A stretch of 64,000 bases of DNA from positions 372,001-436,000 of the forward strand of contig CBDCLU010000004.1 of the NCBI GenBank assembly GCA_965218765.1, read 5' to 3'. Both the position numbers and the translations under genes were made by a program. The notes beneath the pieces were generated by a model. It was not told where the DNA came from. It made no database searches and saw only the letters and a list, made by a program, of their open reading frames with translations. Source of the DNA: JBBPYC01 sp965218765 (GTDB taxonomy: Bacteria > Pseudomonadota > Gammaproteobacteria > Burkholderiales > Burkholderiaceae_C). Below, piece after piece: positions 15,418 to 23,362 of the stretch; positions within the stretch are counted from its first letter, which is position 1; each line of letters begins with the position of its first letter.

Positions 15418-18400
15418 ATGACGAAGACATTGGTGATTGCAGAAAAACCGTCGGTGGCGCAGGACATCGTGCGCGCGCTGACCCCGAAGGCCGGGCAGTT
15501 CAACAAGCACGACGAACACTTCGAAAACGATCGCTACGTGGTGACCAGCGCGGTCGGCCATCTGGTCGAGATCCAGGCGCCCGAGCAGTTCGACGTGAAG
15601 CGCGGCAAATGGAGCTTTGCGAACCTGCCGGTGATCCCGCCGTACTTCGACCTGAAGCCGGTGGACAAGACGAAGACGCGGCTGAACGCGGTGGTCAAAC
15701 AGGCGCGCCGCAAGGACGTGGCCGACATCGTGAACGCGTGCGATGCGGGCCGTGAGGGCGAACTGATCTTCCGGCTGATCGAACAGTACGCGGGCGGCGC
15801 CAACAACAAGCCGCTCGGCAAGCCGGTGCGGCGGTTGTGGCTGCAGTCGATGACGCCGCAGGCGATCCGCGACGGCTTCGAGCAGTTGAAGAGCGATTCC
15901 CAGATGCAGGGCCTGGCCGATGCCGCGCGTTCGCGCTCGGAAGCCGACTGGCTGGTCGGCATCAACGGCACGCGCGCTATGACCGCGTTCAACTCGCGCG
16001 ACGGCGGTTTCTTTCTGACGACGGTCGGCCGCGTGCAGACGCCCACGTTGTCGATCGTGGTCGAGCGCGAGGAACAGATCCGGCGCTTCGTGCCGCGCGA
16101 GTATTGGGAAGTGCATGCGAACTTCCAGGCCGAGGCCGGGATGTACGCGGGCAAGTACTTTGACCCGGCCTGGAAGAAGTCGGACGCGCCGCGGCTGCCC
16201 GAAGGCGTCTATTCGGGCGCGGCCGGCCCCGGCGACATCGACCCCGAGCAGCGCGCCGACCGCGTGTGGACCGAAGCGCGTGCCCGCTCGATCGCCGAGG
16301 CGGTGCGCGGCCGCAAGGCGAGCGTCACGGAAGAAAGCAAGCCGACCTCGCAAGCCTCGCCGCTGCTGTTCGATCTGACTTCGCTGCAGCGCGAGGCGAA
16401 CGGCCGCTTCGGCTATTCGGCCAAGACCACGCTGTCGCTCGCGCAGAGCCTTTATGAGCGGCACAAGGCGCTGACCTACCCGCGCACCGATTCGCGTGCG
16501 CTGCCGGAAGACTACCTGCCGGTCGCGAAGCAGACGATGCAGATGCTGTCGGGCAGCGGCATGCGGCACCTTGCGCCGTTTGCCAAACAGGCCGTGGACG
16601 AAGGCTACGTGAAGCCGAACCGCCGCATCTTCGACAACGCGAAGGTGTCGGACCACTTCGCGATCATCCCGACTTTGGCGGCGCCGAGCGGCCTGTCCGA
16701 GGCCGAGCAGAAGTTGTACGACTTCGTCGCGCGCCGCTTCATGGCGGTGTTTTTTCCGTCGGCCGAGTATCAGGTCACGACACGCGTCAGCACCGTCGAG
16801 CATGAAGCGAAAAAGTACGCGTTTCGCAGCGACGGCAAGGTGCTCGTGAAGCCGGGTTGGCTTGCCATCTACGGCAAGGAAGCCGATGCGGAAGAGGGCG
16901 ATGACAAGGATGCCGGCAAGCGCCTCGTGGCCGTCAAGCCCGGCGAGATCGTGCCGGTCGAATCATGTGATGCCAAGGGCCTGAAAACCCGCCCGCCCGC
17001 CCGCTATTCGGAAGCCACGCTGCTCGGCGCGATGGAAGGCGCGGGCAAGCTGATCGACGATGAGGAACTGCGCAGTGCGATGCAGGAAAAAGGCCTGGGC
17101 ACCCCGGCCACGCGCGCCGCGATCCTGGAAGGCCTGCTGACGGAGAAGTACCTGCTGCGCGAAGGCCGCGAGATGATCCCGACCGCGAAAGCGTTCCAGC
17201 TCATGACCTTGCTGCGCGGCCTCGGCGTGGAAGAACTCTCGCGGGCCGAGCTCACCGGCGAATGGGAATACAAGCTCGCGCAGATGGAACAGGGCGGTTT
17301 GAGCCGCGACGCATTCATGCGTGAGATCGCTGCGATGACCGAGCGCATCGTGAAGAAAGCCAAGGAGTACGACCGCGACACCGTGCCCGGCAACTACGCG
17401 ACGCTGGCCACGCCCTGCCCCGATTGCGGCGGGGTCGTGAAGGAGAACTACCGGCGCTTCAGTTGCACCGGCGCGGACGGCGCCACCGAAGGCTGCGGTT
17501 TTTCGTTCGGCAAATCGCCGGCTGGCCGCACGTTTGCGGCTGACGAAGCCGAGCAACTGCTGAAGGATCGCAAGATCGGTCCGCTCGAAGGCTTCCGCTC
17601 CAAAGCCGGCTGGCCGTTTACGGCCGAGATCGTGTTGAAAGTCGACGACGAGACGAAAAAACACAAGCTCGAATTCGATTTTGGCGACGCGGCGCCGGGC
17701 GGCGAGGACGGCGGCGAGCATGTGGACTTCAGCGGCCAACAGTCGCTCGGCCGCTGCCCGAAGTGCAGCGCGCATGCGTTCGAGCACGGCAGCAACTACG
17801 TCTGCGAAAAGTCCGTGCCGACCGATGCACACCCGGTCGCGACCTGTGATTTCAAGAGCGGCAAGATCATCCTGCAGCAGCCGATTTCGCGCGAGCAGTT
17901 CAGCAAACTGCTCGACACCGGCCGCACCGACTTGCTCGACAAGTTCGTCTCGATGCGCACGCGGCGTGCGTTCAAGGCGTTCCTGAAATGGGATGCGGAC
18001 GCCGGCAAGGTCGCGTTCGAGTTCGAGCCCAGAGCCTCGAAGTTTCCGCCGCGCAAGACGGCGGATGCTAGTAAAAATGCAGCTATAAAGGCAGGCAGCA
18101 CGAGCGCCACAGGCACATTTGATTCAAAAAAGCCGGTTGTGGCCAAGAAAGCGGCTGCAAAGAAGGCTGCTGTCAAAGCGGCGCCCAGGCCAGCCGCACC
18201 GCGCACCGCAAAAGCCGGTACCGGCCTGAAACCCAGTGAGTCGCTGGCCGCCGTGATCGGGCCCGAACCCGCGCTGCGCACCGAAGTGATCAAGAAGCTC
18301 TGGGACTACATCAAGGCCAACGGGCTGCAGGATGCTACGAATAAGCGTGCGATCAACGCCGATGCAAAACTGCTCGCCGTGTTCGGCAAGCCGCAGGTGT

Positions 18401-18447
18401 CGATGTTCGAGCTGGCGGGGATCGTGGGGCGGCATCTTTCGGCCTGA
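15418..18447 (+). CDS. topB: DNA topoisomerase III with lysine-rich linker and C-terminal SWIB domain
   Basis: A 1009-aa type IA topoisomerase that relaxes and decatenates DNA. The TOPRIM domain opens with TLVIAEKPSVAQDI and contains NACDAGREGE; the active-site Tyr is in LTYPRTDSR; two zinc-ribbon Cys groups follow (CPDCGG...C, CPKCSAHAF...C). After residue ~880 a linker rich in Lys/Ala (KKAAAKKAAVKAAPRPAAP) resembles histone-H1-like tails. The last ~75 residues (SESLAAVIGPEPALRTEVIKK... LWDYIKANGLQD...) form a SWIB/MDM2-like domain. ATG 15418 is preferred; GTG 15412 in frame is possible. A palindromic repeat is translated in frame just before the linker (18066-18125). It is divergent from the SET gene, with about 310 bp between the two starts holding no gene. 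Confidence 0.93.
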   Translation: MTKTLVIAEKPSVAQDIVRALTPKAGQFNKHDEHFENDRYVVTSAVGHLVEIQAPEQFDVKRGKWSFANLPVIPPYFDLKPVDKTKTRLNAVVKQARRKDVADIVNACDAGREGELIFRLIEQYAGGANNKPLGKPVRRLWLQSMTPQAIRDGFEQLKSDSQMQGLADAARSRSEADWLVGINGTRAMTAFNSRDGGFFLTTVGRVQTPTLSIVVEREEQIRRFVPREYWEVHANFQAEAGMYAGKYFDPAWKKSDAPRLPEGVYSGAAGPGDIDPEQRADRVWTEARARSIAEAVRGRKASVTEESKPTSQASPLLFDLTSLQREANGRFGYSAKTTLSLAQSLYERHKALTYPRTDSRALPEDYLPVAKQTMQMLSGSGMRHLAPFAKQAVDEGYVKPNRRIFDNAKVSDHFAIIPTLAAPSGLSEAEQKLYDFVARRFMAVFFPSAEYQVTTRVSTVEHEAKKYAFRSDGKVLVKPGWLAIYGKEADAEEGDDKDAGKRLVAVKPGEIVPVESCDAKGLKTRPPARYSEATLLGAMEGAGKLIDDEELRSAMQEKGLGTPATRAAILEGLLTEKYLLREGREMIPTAKAFQLMTLLRGLGVEELSRAELTGEWEYKLAQMEQGGLSRDAFMREIAAMTERIVKKAKEYDRDTVPGNYATLATPCPDCGGVVKENYRRFSCTGADGATEGCGFSFGKSPAGRTFAADEAEQLLKDRKIGPLEGFRSKAGWPFTAEIVLKVDDETKKHKLEFDFGDAAPGGEDGGEHVDFSGQQSLGRCPKCSAHAFEHGSNYVCEKSVPTDAHPVATCDFKSGKIILQQPISREQFSKLLDTGRTDLLDKFVSMRTRRAFKAFLKWDADAGKVAFEFEPRASKFPPRKTADASKNAAIKAGSTSATGTFDSKKPVVAKKAAAKKAAVKAAPRPAAPRTAKAGTGLKPSESLAAVIGPEPALRTEVIKKLWDYIKANGLQDATNKRAINADAKLLAVFGKPQVSMFELAGIVGRHLSA
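18066..18125. repeat. palindromic repeat inside topB
   Basis: A short element starting GCTAGTAAAAATGCAGC and ending in GAGCGCCACAGGCACATTTGA resembles the elements at 10181-10245 and 44063-44120, which share the pattern GCTA-aAAA-AGC then AAGCGCCA-aGGCC-TTTGAcT. In topB it is translated as about 20 residues (DASKNAAIKAGSTSATGTFD) at the domain/linker boundary. I recall such repeats as frequent in Comamonadaceae; membership is by eye. Confidence 0.45.
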
Positions 18448-18479
18448 TCGAGCTGTCTGGCTTGAAGAACATTCGCGCA

Positions 18480-18830
18480 ATGAACACCATCAATCTCGCC
18501 GACAAGCTCGCCACGTTTTCCGAACCCTGGCAGCCACGCACCGTGGCGCTGCTCAACGGCCACGACGTGATGGTCGCCAAGCTGCATGGCGAGTTCAACT
18601 GGCACCAGCATGCCGACAGCGACGACTTCTTTCTGGTGCTGCAAGGGCACCTGAAGATCGAGCTGCGCGACCGCACGGTGGCGCTCGGCCCGGGCGAGCT
18701 GTTCATCGTGCCGCAGGGTGTCGAACACCGTCCCGTGGCGGAACATGAATGCCATGTGATGCTGATCGAGCGCTCAGGCACGCCGAACACGGGTGATACG
18801 AAGACGGCGGCAGCGCGCAGGCTGATCTAG
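18480..18830 (+). CDS. cupin-domain protein
   Basis: A 116-aa single-domain cupin starting at ATG 18480. Motif 1 is FNWHQHADSDDFFLVLQG (two His and an acidic residue for metal) and motif 2 is LGPGELFIVPQGVEHRP, the normal spacing. It resembles the small cupins annotated only as conserved hypothetical, whose substrates are not known. It begins 33 bases after topB on the same strand and could be co-transcribed. Confidence 0.85.
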   Translation: MNTINLADKLATFSEPWQPRTVALLNGHDVMVAKLHGEFNWHQHADSDDFFLVLQGHLKIELRDRTVALGPGELFIVPQGVEHRPVAEHECHVMLIERSGTPNTGDTKTAAARRLI

Positions 18831-18855
18831 CTCACGATTCGGCAAAGGTTGCGTG

Positions 18856-19428
18856 ATGAATGATCCGGTGCCAACGCAAACCCCGGCTGAATACATGGAT
18901 TGGGAAGACAACCAGCCTGACCGGCATGAGTTCCACAGCAGCCGGACCTGGCCGGCTACGAGTCTGTCCATTGGCCACCAGTGCGTGACCGGCAAGCTCG
19001 CCTGTCATCTCGGCAACCACCTGGACGGCAGTGCCTGCCAAGTCTTCATCGGCGGCATGAAGGTGCAGATCGCGGGCGACACGGTGCTGTACCCGGACCT
19101 GTTCGTCACGTGCGGCCAGGACTTCCATGCCGATGATCCGGTGGTCACCGATCCCATCCTCGTCGTCGAAGTGCTGTCCCCATCCACGCAAGCCTATGAC
19201 CGCAGCCTGAAGTTTGCGCTCTATCGTCGTTTGCCTTCGCTGCGTGAGTACGCATTGATCGATCCGGACGCGCGACGTGTCGAAGTCCTGCGGCTTGGCG
19301 ACGACGGCTTGTGGAACTTCATCGACTTCAGCGAGCAGGCAGACGTCGAGCTTGCCAGTGTCGACTTCAAGCTTGCGTTGATCGAACTGTTCAAGGACAT
19401 GGACTGCATGCAGACACCCGCCCGCTGA
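18856..19428 (+). CDS. Uma2-family (DUF820) restriction-endonuclease-fold protein
   Basis: A 190-aa protein from ATG 18856 (an in-frame GTG lies one codon earlier). YPDLFVTC and ILVVEVLSPSTQAYDR..KFALYR give the Asp and Glu-x-Lys-like core of the PD-(D/E)XK fold of Uma2 proteins, followed by the REYALIDPDARRVEVLR strands. The N-terminal YMDWEDNQPDRHEF helix is typical, but the usual G-E-V-x-A-M segment reads SSRTWPATS, which may weaken the active site. The family is widespread, often multicopy, and its cellular role is unclear. Confidence 0.8.
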   Translation: MNDPVPTQTPAEYMDWEDNQPDRHEFHSSRTWPATSLSIGHQCVTGKLACHLGNHLDGSACQVFIGGMKVQIAGDTVLYPDLFVTCGQDFHADDPVVTDPILVVEVLSPSTQAYDRSLKFALYRRLPSLREYALIDPDARRVEVLRLGDDGLWNFIDFSEQADVELASVDFKLALIELFKDMDCMQTPAR

Positions 19429-19473
19429 CGCATGGAATCGCCCCGGGCGGCGAAGTTGGTTACCCTTCGTCCC

Positions 19474-20100
19474 ATGCTTGAAAAACTCCCCGACCTGATC
19501 GGCCACGCATTGTCCGACGTGCGCGCTGGCCTCGACGCGATCGCGTTCAACCAGCTCGACCTGCGCGAAGGCGCCGGCGCGATCCACATCTCCAGCCTCG
19601 CGTTCGCCGACCACATGCCGCTGCCCGCGCGTTACACGGCCGACGGCGAAGGCGTGTCGCCGCCGCTGCAGTGGTGGGACGTGCCTCCGGCCGCGAAGGC
19701 GCTGGTGCTGCTGGTCGAAGACGCCGATTCGCCGACGCCGCACCCGCTCGTGCATGCGATCGTGGTCGGCCTGCCGGCAGCCGACGGTGCGCTGGCGGAG
19801 CGCGCGTTGGCCAGCAGCGACCACGAAGGCAGCGGTCTGCAGACCGGCCTGAATTCGTATCTGCAGGCGGCCTGGCTGCCGCCCGATCCGCCGCCCGGGC
19901 ACGGTGTGCATCGTTACGCGTTTCAGTTGTTCGCGCTGGATGCGGCGTTCGAGTTCACCGGCACGCCGGGCCGCGACGAGGTGCTCGGCGCGCTGGCCGA
20001 CCATGCGATCGCCAGTGGCCTGCTGATCGGCACCTGCGAGCGTGACAACTCGGTCAAGGTGGATGCGCCGGCGGCGACCGATCCGCTGATGCCGGGCTGA
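19474..20100 (+). CDS. YbhB/YbcL family PEBP (Raf-kinase-inhibitor-like) protein
   Basis: A 208-aa phosphatidylethanolamine-binding-protein fold. MPLPARYTADGEGVSPPLQW is the anion-pocket entrance; LVLLVEDADSPTPHPLVHAIV carries the Asp-Ser/Ala-Pro and His pair; GVHRYAFQLFAL is the second signature. ATG 19474 (MLEKLPDLIG) matches the usual start; ATG 19432 would add 14 residues. Biochemical role in bacteria is unsettled. It lies between the Uma2 gene and two convergent glycosyltransferase-like genes. Confidence 0.82.
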   Translation: MLEKLPDLIGHALSDVRAGLDAIAFNQLDLREGAGAIHISSLAFADHMPLPARYTADGEGVSPPLQWWDVPPAAKALVLLVEDADSPTPHPLVHAIVVGLPAADGALAERALASSDHEGSGLQTGLNSYLQAAWLPPDPPPGHGVHRYAFQLFALDAAFEFTGTPGRDEVLGALADHAIASGLLIGTCERDNSVKVDAPAATDPLMPG

Positions 20101-20115
20101 GCGCGCGCGCCGGCG

Positions 20116-20832
20116 TCAGCGGGCGCCTGTCTGCAGCCGCCGCCAGCGCAGCCAGTCGGCCGGTTCGTCCACGTCCCAGAGCAGCGGCAGCTCGTGCCAG
20201 CGTGCGCCGGCTTCGCGCAGCCGCGCGCGGGTTTGCCGCATCACGCGGTCGGTGCTCCAGTCGATGCCGTCGAACAGCCGCAGGCGCGCGGCCATCGCCG
20301 GCTTGCGCAGGCCCACGAGCATGTAGCCGCCGTCTTCCACCGGGATGAACACGACATCGGCGCCCCGTGCGAGCGCCGATGCGGCATGCTGCAGATCGGC
20401 GGGCGTGAGCGCAGGGCAGTCGGTGCCGATCAGCAGCAGGGGCTGCGGCGGGCGCGGCCGTTGCGGCTCGCTGCGAGTCTTGTTCGACCGACTGCTGTGC
20501 TCGGCAAATACCGCTGCCATGCGGGTGCCGATGTCGCCGTCGCACTGGCTCGTGAATTCAACACCAGCACAGCACGACGACCCGCGCAGCGCGCGAAAGA
20601 ACCGCTGGGTCGGATCGGGCATGCAGCTGAGCGTGAGTGCTGCGGGGTGCGCGGCCGTGGCGGTCGCCAGCGTGCGCAACACGAACCCGCGCTGCGCACG
20701 GGCCGCGCCGGCCGCGCCCAGCAGCAGGATCAACCGGGTCTTGGCCAGGCCGGCGATCGGTGCCTTGGCCATGACGGTGATCGCGAAGCCGGCACCGGTA
20801 TCCCTATCGCGCCGATCGTCGAGCGGTGTCAC
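20116..20832 (-). CDS. TIGR04282/DUF2064 family glycosyltransferase-like protein
   Basis: A 238-aa nucleotide-sugar-transferase-fold protein. MAKAPIAGLAKTRL is the family signature near the N-terminus, LLIGTDCPALT is the metal-binding strand region, and PVEDGGYMLVGLRKP the later conserved block. Start is GTG 20832, whose GTGA overlaps the stop of the upstream gene; the longer open frame to 21213 is shadow sequence of that gene. The family name in databases refers to arsenosugar biosynthesis, but most members have no tested function. Coupled to the next entry. Confidence 0.82.
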   Translation of the reverse strand: MTPLDDRRDRDTGAGFAITVMAKAPIAGLAKTRLILLLGAAGAARAQRGFVLRTLATATAAHPAALTLSCMPDPTQRFFRALRGSSCCAGVEFTSQCDGDIGTRMAAVFAEHSSRSNKTRSEPQRPRPPQPLLLIGTDCPALTPADLQHAASALARGADVVFIPVEDGGYMLVGLRKPAMAARLRLFDGIDWSTDRVMRQTRARLREAGARWHELPLLWDVDEPADWLRWRRLQTGAR

Positions 20833-21542
20833 GGTCCATCCTTCTGCCCCGGCGACCGATACCGGCGCTGCAGCCGCGTCGGATCGACGCCGAAAAAATA
20901 TGCCGCGCGCAGCCCCCACATCAGCGCGATGGTGCGCCACGCGCCATGCTGCTGCCAGCGCCGCGCCGACGTTACGACCTGCGCGCGCAGGCAGGCCGGG
21001 CGCGAGATGCGCTTCAGCCGGCGCGACAGCTCGATGTCTTCCATCAGCGCCAGTGCCGGAAAGCCGCCAACCGCATCGAACGCCGTGCGCCGCATGAACA
21101 TGGCCTGGTCGCCGGTCGCGATGCCGGTCAGGCGGGAGCGCCGATTCATCGCGCCGGCCACGGTGCGCAGCAGCCGGCGCGCGATGTCGAACCGCACGTC
21201 GAACCGGCCCCACGCATGCGGGCCGGCCAGTGCAGCGCGCACCAGCGCATCGGCGTGCTCAGGCAGCACGGTGTCGGCATGCAGGAACAGCAGCAGGTCG
21301 CTTTCGCAGGCCGCAGCGCCCGCGTTCATCTGGCTGGCACGGCCCGCCGGAGCCAGCAGCGCCACGTCGGCCAGCGCGCGTGCGATCGGCAGGCTGGCGT
21401 CGCTGCTGCCGCCATCGGCCACCACCAGCTGCACGCCGCGTGCACGCAGCGGTTGCAGCGCATGCAGCCGCGCAGCCAGCGTCGAGCCTTCGTTGAGCAC
21501 GGGCATGACGATCGCCAATGTTGGCGGCTGCCCCTGCTGCAT
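20829..21542 (-). CDS. TIGR04283 family glycosyltransferase (GT2)
   Basis: A family-2 glycosyltransferase of about 237 aa. LAIVMPVLNEGSTLAARL opens the GT-A fold, VVADGGSSDAS carries the nucleotide-binding Asp, FLHADTVLPE the DxD-like metal site and LMEDIELSRRLK the catalytic ED. ATG 21542 (MQQGQPPT) has AGGGGA ahead of it and fits the family start; ATG 21605 adds 21 residues. It overlaps the DUF2064 gene by four bases, a common pairing that implies joint action, substrate unknown. Confidence 0.82.
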   Translation of the reverse strand: MQQGQPPTLAIVMPVLNEGSTLAARLHALQPLRARGVQLVVADGGSSDASLPIARALADVALLAPAGRASQMNAGAAACESDLLLFLHADTVLPEHADALVRAALAGPHAWGRFDVRFDIARRLLRTVAGAMNRRSRLTGIATGDQAMFMRRTAFDAVGGFPALALMEDIELSRRLKRISRPACLRAQVVTSARRWQQHGAWRTIALMWGLRAAYFFGVDPTRLQRRYRSPGQKDGP

Positions 21543-21654
21543 CCTCTGCTTCCCCTGCTGCCCGGCCGCGACGGCAGCAACGGCGTCAACAGGCCAGCGA
21601 CGCATTTTTCAGGAAGAAAATGACCTTGGGCATTAGTCCAGACTGAAAAATCTG

Positions 21655-22659
21655 CTACTTTTTCTGAAGCAGCCGTGCTGCATCCAGCGCAAAGTACGTC
21701 AGCACGCCATCGGCCCCCGCGCGCTTGAACGCGAGCAGCGCTTCGAGCACCACCGCGTCATGGTCGAGCCAGCCGTTTTGCGCTGCCGCCTTCAGCATCG
21801 CGTACTCGCCGCTGACCTGATAGGCGAACGTCGGCATGCGGAATTCTTCCTTCACGCGGCGCAGCACATCGAGGTACGGCATGCCCGGCTTGACCATCAC
21901 CATGTCGGCGCCTTCGGCGATGTCGAGCGCGACTTCGCGCAGCGCCTCATCGGTGTTGCCGGGGTCCATCTGGTAGGTCTTCTTGTCGCTTTTGCCGAGG
22001 TTCTTGGCCGAGCCGACCGCGTCGCGGAACGGGCCGTAGAACGCGCTTGCGTACTTCGCGCTGTAGGCCATGATGCGGGTGTGGATGTGGCCGCGCGCTT
22101 CGAGCGCTTCGCGGATCGCGCCGATGCGGCCGTCCATCATGTCGCTCGGGGCGACGATGTCGACGCCGGCCTCGGCCTGCACCAGCGCCTGGCGCGTGAG
22201 CTGCTCCACGGTCTCGTCGTTCAGGATGTAGCCGGACTCGTCGAGCAGCCCGTCCTGCCCGTGGCTCGTGAACGGATCGAGCGCGACGTCGGTCAGCACG
22301 CCGAGTTCGGGAAAGCGCCGCTTCAATTCGCGCACCACGCGCGGCACCAGGCCGTCGGCGTTCAACGCTTCCGCGCCATCGGGCGTTTTCAGTGCCGGGT
22401 CGATCACCGGGAACAGCGCCAGCACCGGAATGCCGGCCGTCACGCATTGTTCGGCCACCGGCAACAGCAGGTCCAGGCTGATGCGATCAACCCCGGCCAT
22501 CGATGCGACCGGCTCACGGCGCTTCTCGCCATCCAGCACGAACACCGGCAGGATCAGGTCGTGCGCCGTGAGCGCATGTTCACGCACGAGGTTGCGCGTG
22601 AATGCATCGCGACGCAGCCGGCGCGGCCGGCCGAGCGGATAGGCAGCAGGGGGTTTCAT
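21655..22659 (-). CDS. hemB: delta-aminolevulinic acid dehydratase (porphobilinogen synthase)
   Basis: A 334-aa enzyme that condenses two 5-aminolevulinate molecules to porphobilinogen in heme synthesis. The Schiff-base lysines are in IMAYSAKYASAFYGPFRDA and MVMVKPGMPYLDV. The DVALDPFTSHGQDG region has Asp in place of the zinc cysteines, so this is the magnesium-type enzyme. ATG 22659 (MKPPAAYPLGRPRRLRR) gives the normal start; the open frame continues upstream to 22731 without a site. It is divergent from a HemJ-like gene. Confidence 0.95.
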   Translation of the reverse strand: MKPPAAYPLGRPRRLRRDAFTRNLVREHALTAHDLILPVFVLDGEKRREPVASMAGVDRISLDLLLPVAEQCVTAGIPVLALFPVIDPALKTPDGAEALNADGLVPRVVRELKRRFPELGVLTDVALDPFTSHGQDGLLDESGYILNDETVEQLTRQALVQAEAGVDIVAPSDMMDGRIGAIREALEARGHIHTRIMAYSAKYASAFYGPFRDAVGSAKNLGKSDKKTYQMDPGNTDEALREVALDIAEGADMVMVKPGMPYLDVLRRVKEEFRMPTFAYQVSGEYAMLKAAAQNGWLDHDAVVLEALLAFKRAGADGVLTYFALDAARLLQKK

Positions 22660-22744
22660 GCGCAAAATTGTGCCTGAACCGCCTTCAAAGCAAGACGCTG
22701 GTCCCCGTCGGTCATGCACCACCGACAACACCGGCTAAGCCCAA

Positions 22745-22845
22745 TTCCAGCAGGGGCCGCGGAGCTGGCTTTGCCAGGCCGCAGGCGCCGCCCCCGGTGG
22801 GGGGTAGGCGAGAGCCGACCGAAGGGAGAGGAGCCTGGGGGAGAA
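22745..22845. repeat. GC-rich palindromic intergenic repeat
   Basis: A C-run/G-run palindrome (GCCGCCCCCGGTGGGGGG) followed by GCGAGAGCCGACCGAAGGGAG lies between hemB and the HemJ-like gene. Its composition and layout resemble the GC-rich intergenic repeats common in Comamonadaceae. Only this copy is seen in the window. Confidence 0.4.
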
Positions 22846-22870
22846 CGTGAGCCCGTCAGTACACTCGCCC

Positions 22871-23299
22871 ATGCTCTGGGTCAAGTCGCTGCACATCGTG
22901 TTCGTCGCAAGCTGGTTCGCCGGTCTTTTTTATCTGCCGCGCATCTTCGTGAACCTGGCGATGGTGCCGGCCGGCTCGAATGCCGAGCGCGATCGGCTGC
23001 TGCTGATGGGGTCCAAGCTGCTGCGCTTTTCCAACATGATCGCGCTGATCGCGATCGCGCTGGGCGCCTGGCTGTGGCTGGGCTTCGGCATCGGGCGCGG
23101 GCCCGGCAACGGCTGGCTGATGGCGAAGATCGGCGTGGTGCTACTCGCGCTTGGCTATCAGCATTCGCTCGGCGTCATGCTGCGCCGGTTTCAGGCAGGC
23201 GCGAATCGGCGCGGCCATGTCTGGTACCGCTGGTTCAACGAATTGCCGATCGTGTTTCTGCTCGCTGCGGTGCTGCTGGTCGAACTCAAGCCGTTCTAA
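22871..23299 (+). CDS. HemJ-like / CopD-family membrane protein (candidate protoporphyrinogen oxidase)
   Basis: A 142-aa four-helix membrane protein. MLWVKSLHIVFVASWFAGLFYLPRIFV matches the HemJ N-terminus, with the His and the later Lys (LMAKIG) that HemJ needs, and RWFNELPIVFLLAAVLLVELKPF matches its C-terminus. HemJ oxidises protoporphyrinogen IX to protoporphyrin IX. Divergence from hemB supports this role. Databases often call such proteins only CopD family. ATG 22871 is chosen; GTG 22847 is in frame. A TACACT box five bases before the ATG suggests a short or absent leader. Confidence 0.78.
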   Translation: MLWVKSLHIVFVASWFAGLFYLPRIFVNLAMVPAGSNAERDRLLLMGSKLLRFSNMIALIAIALGAWLWLGFGIGRGPGNGWLMAKIGVVLLALGYQHSLGVMLRRFQAGANRRGHVWYRWFNELPIVFLLAAVLLVELKPF

Positions 23300-23362
23300 T
23301 CACCGGGACGCCGGCAGCGCTTGCTTGAGGGCCACCCCGCTCGCATTCGCGGCGCCCAGCCA

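Noticed and set aside
15139..16803. 554-codon minus-strand frame opposite topB
   Set aside because: Antisense to conserved topoisomerase motifs; composition of a shadow frame.
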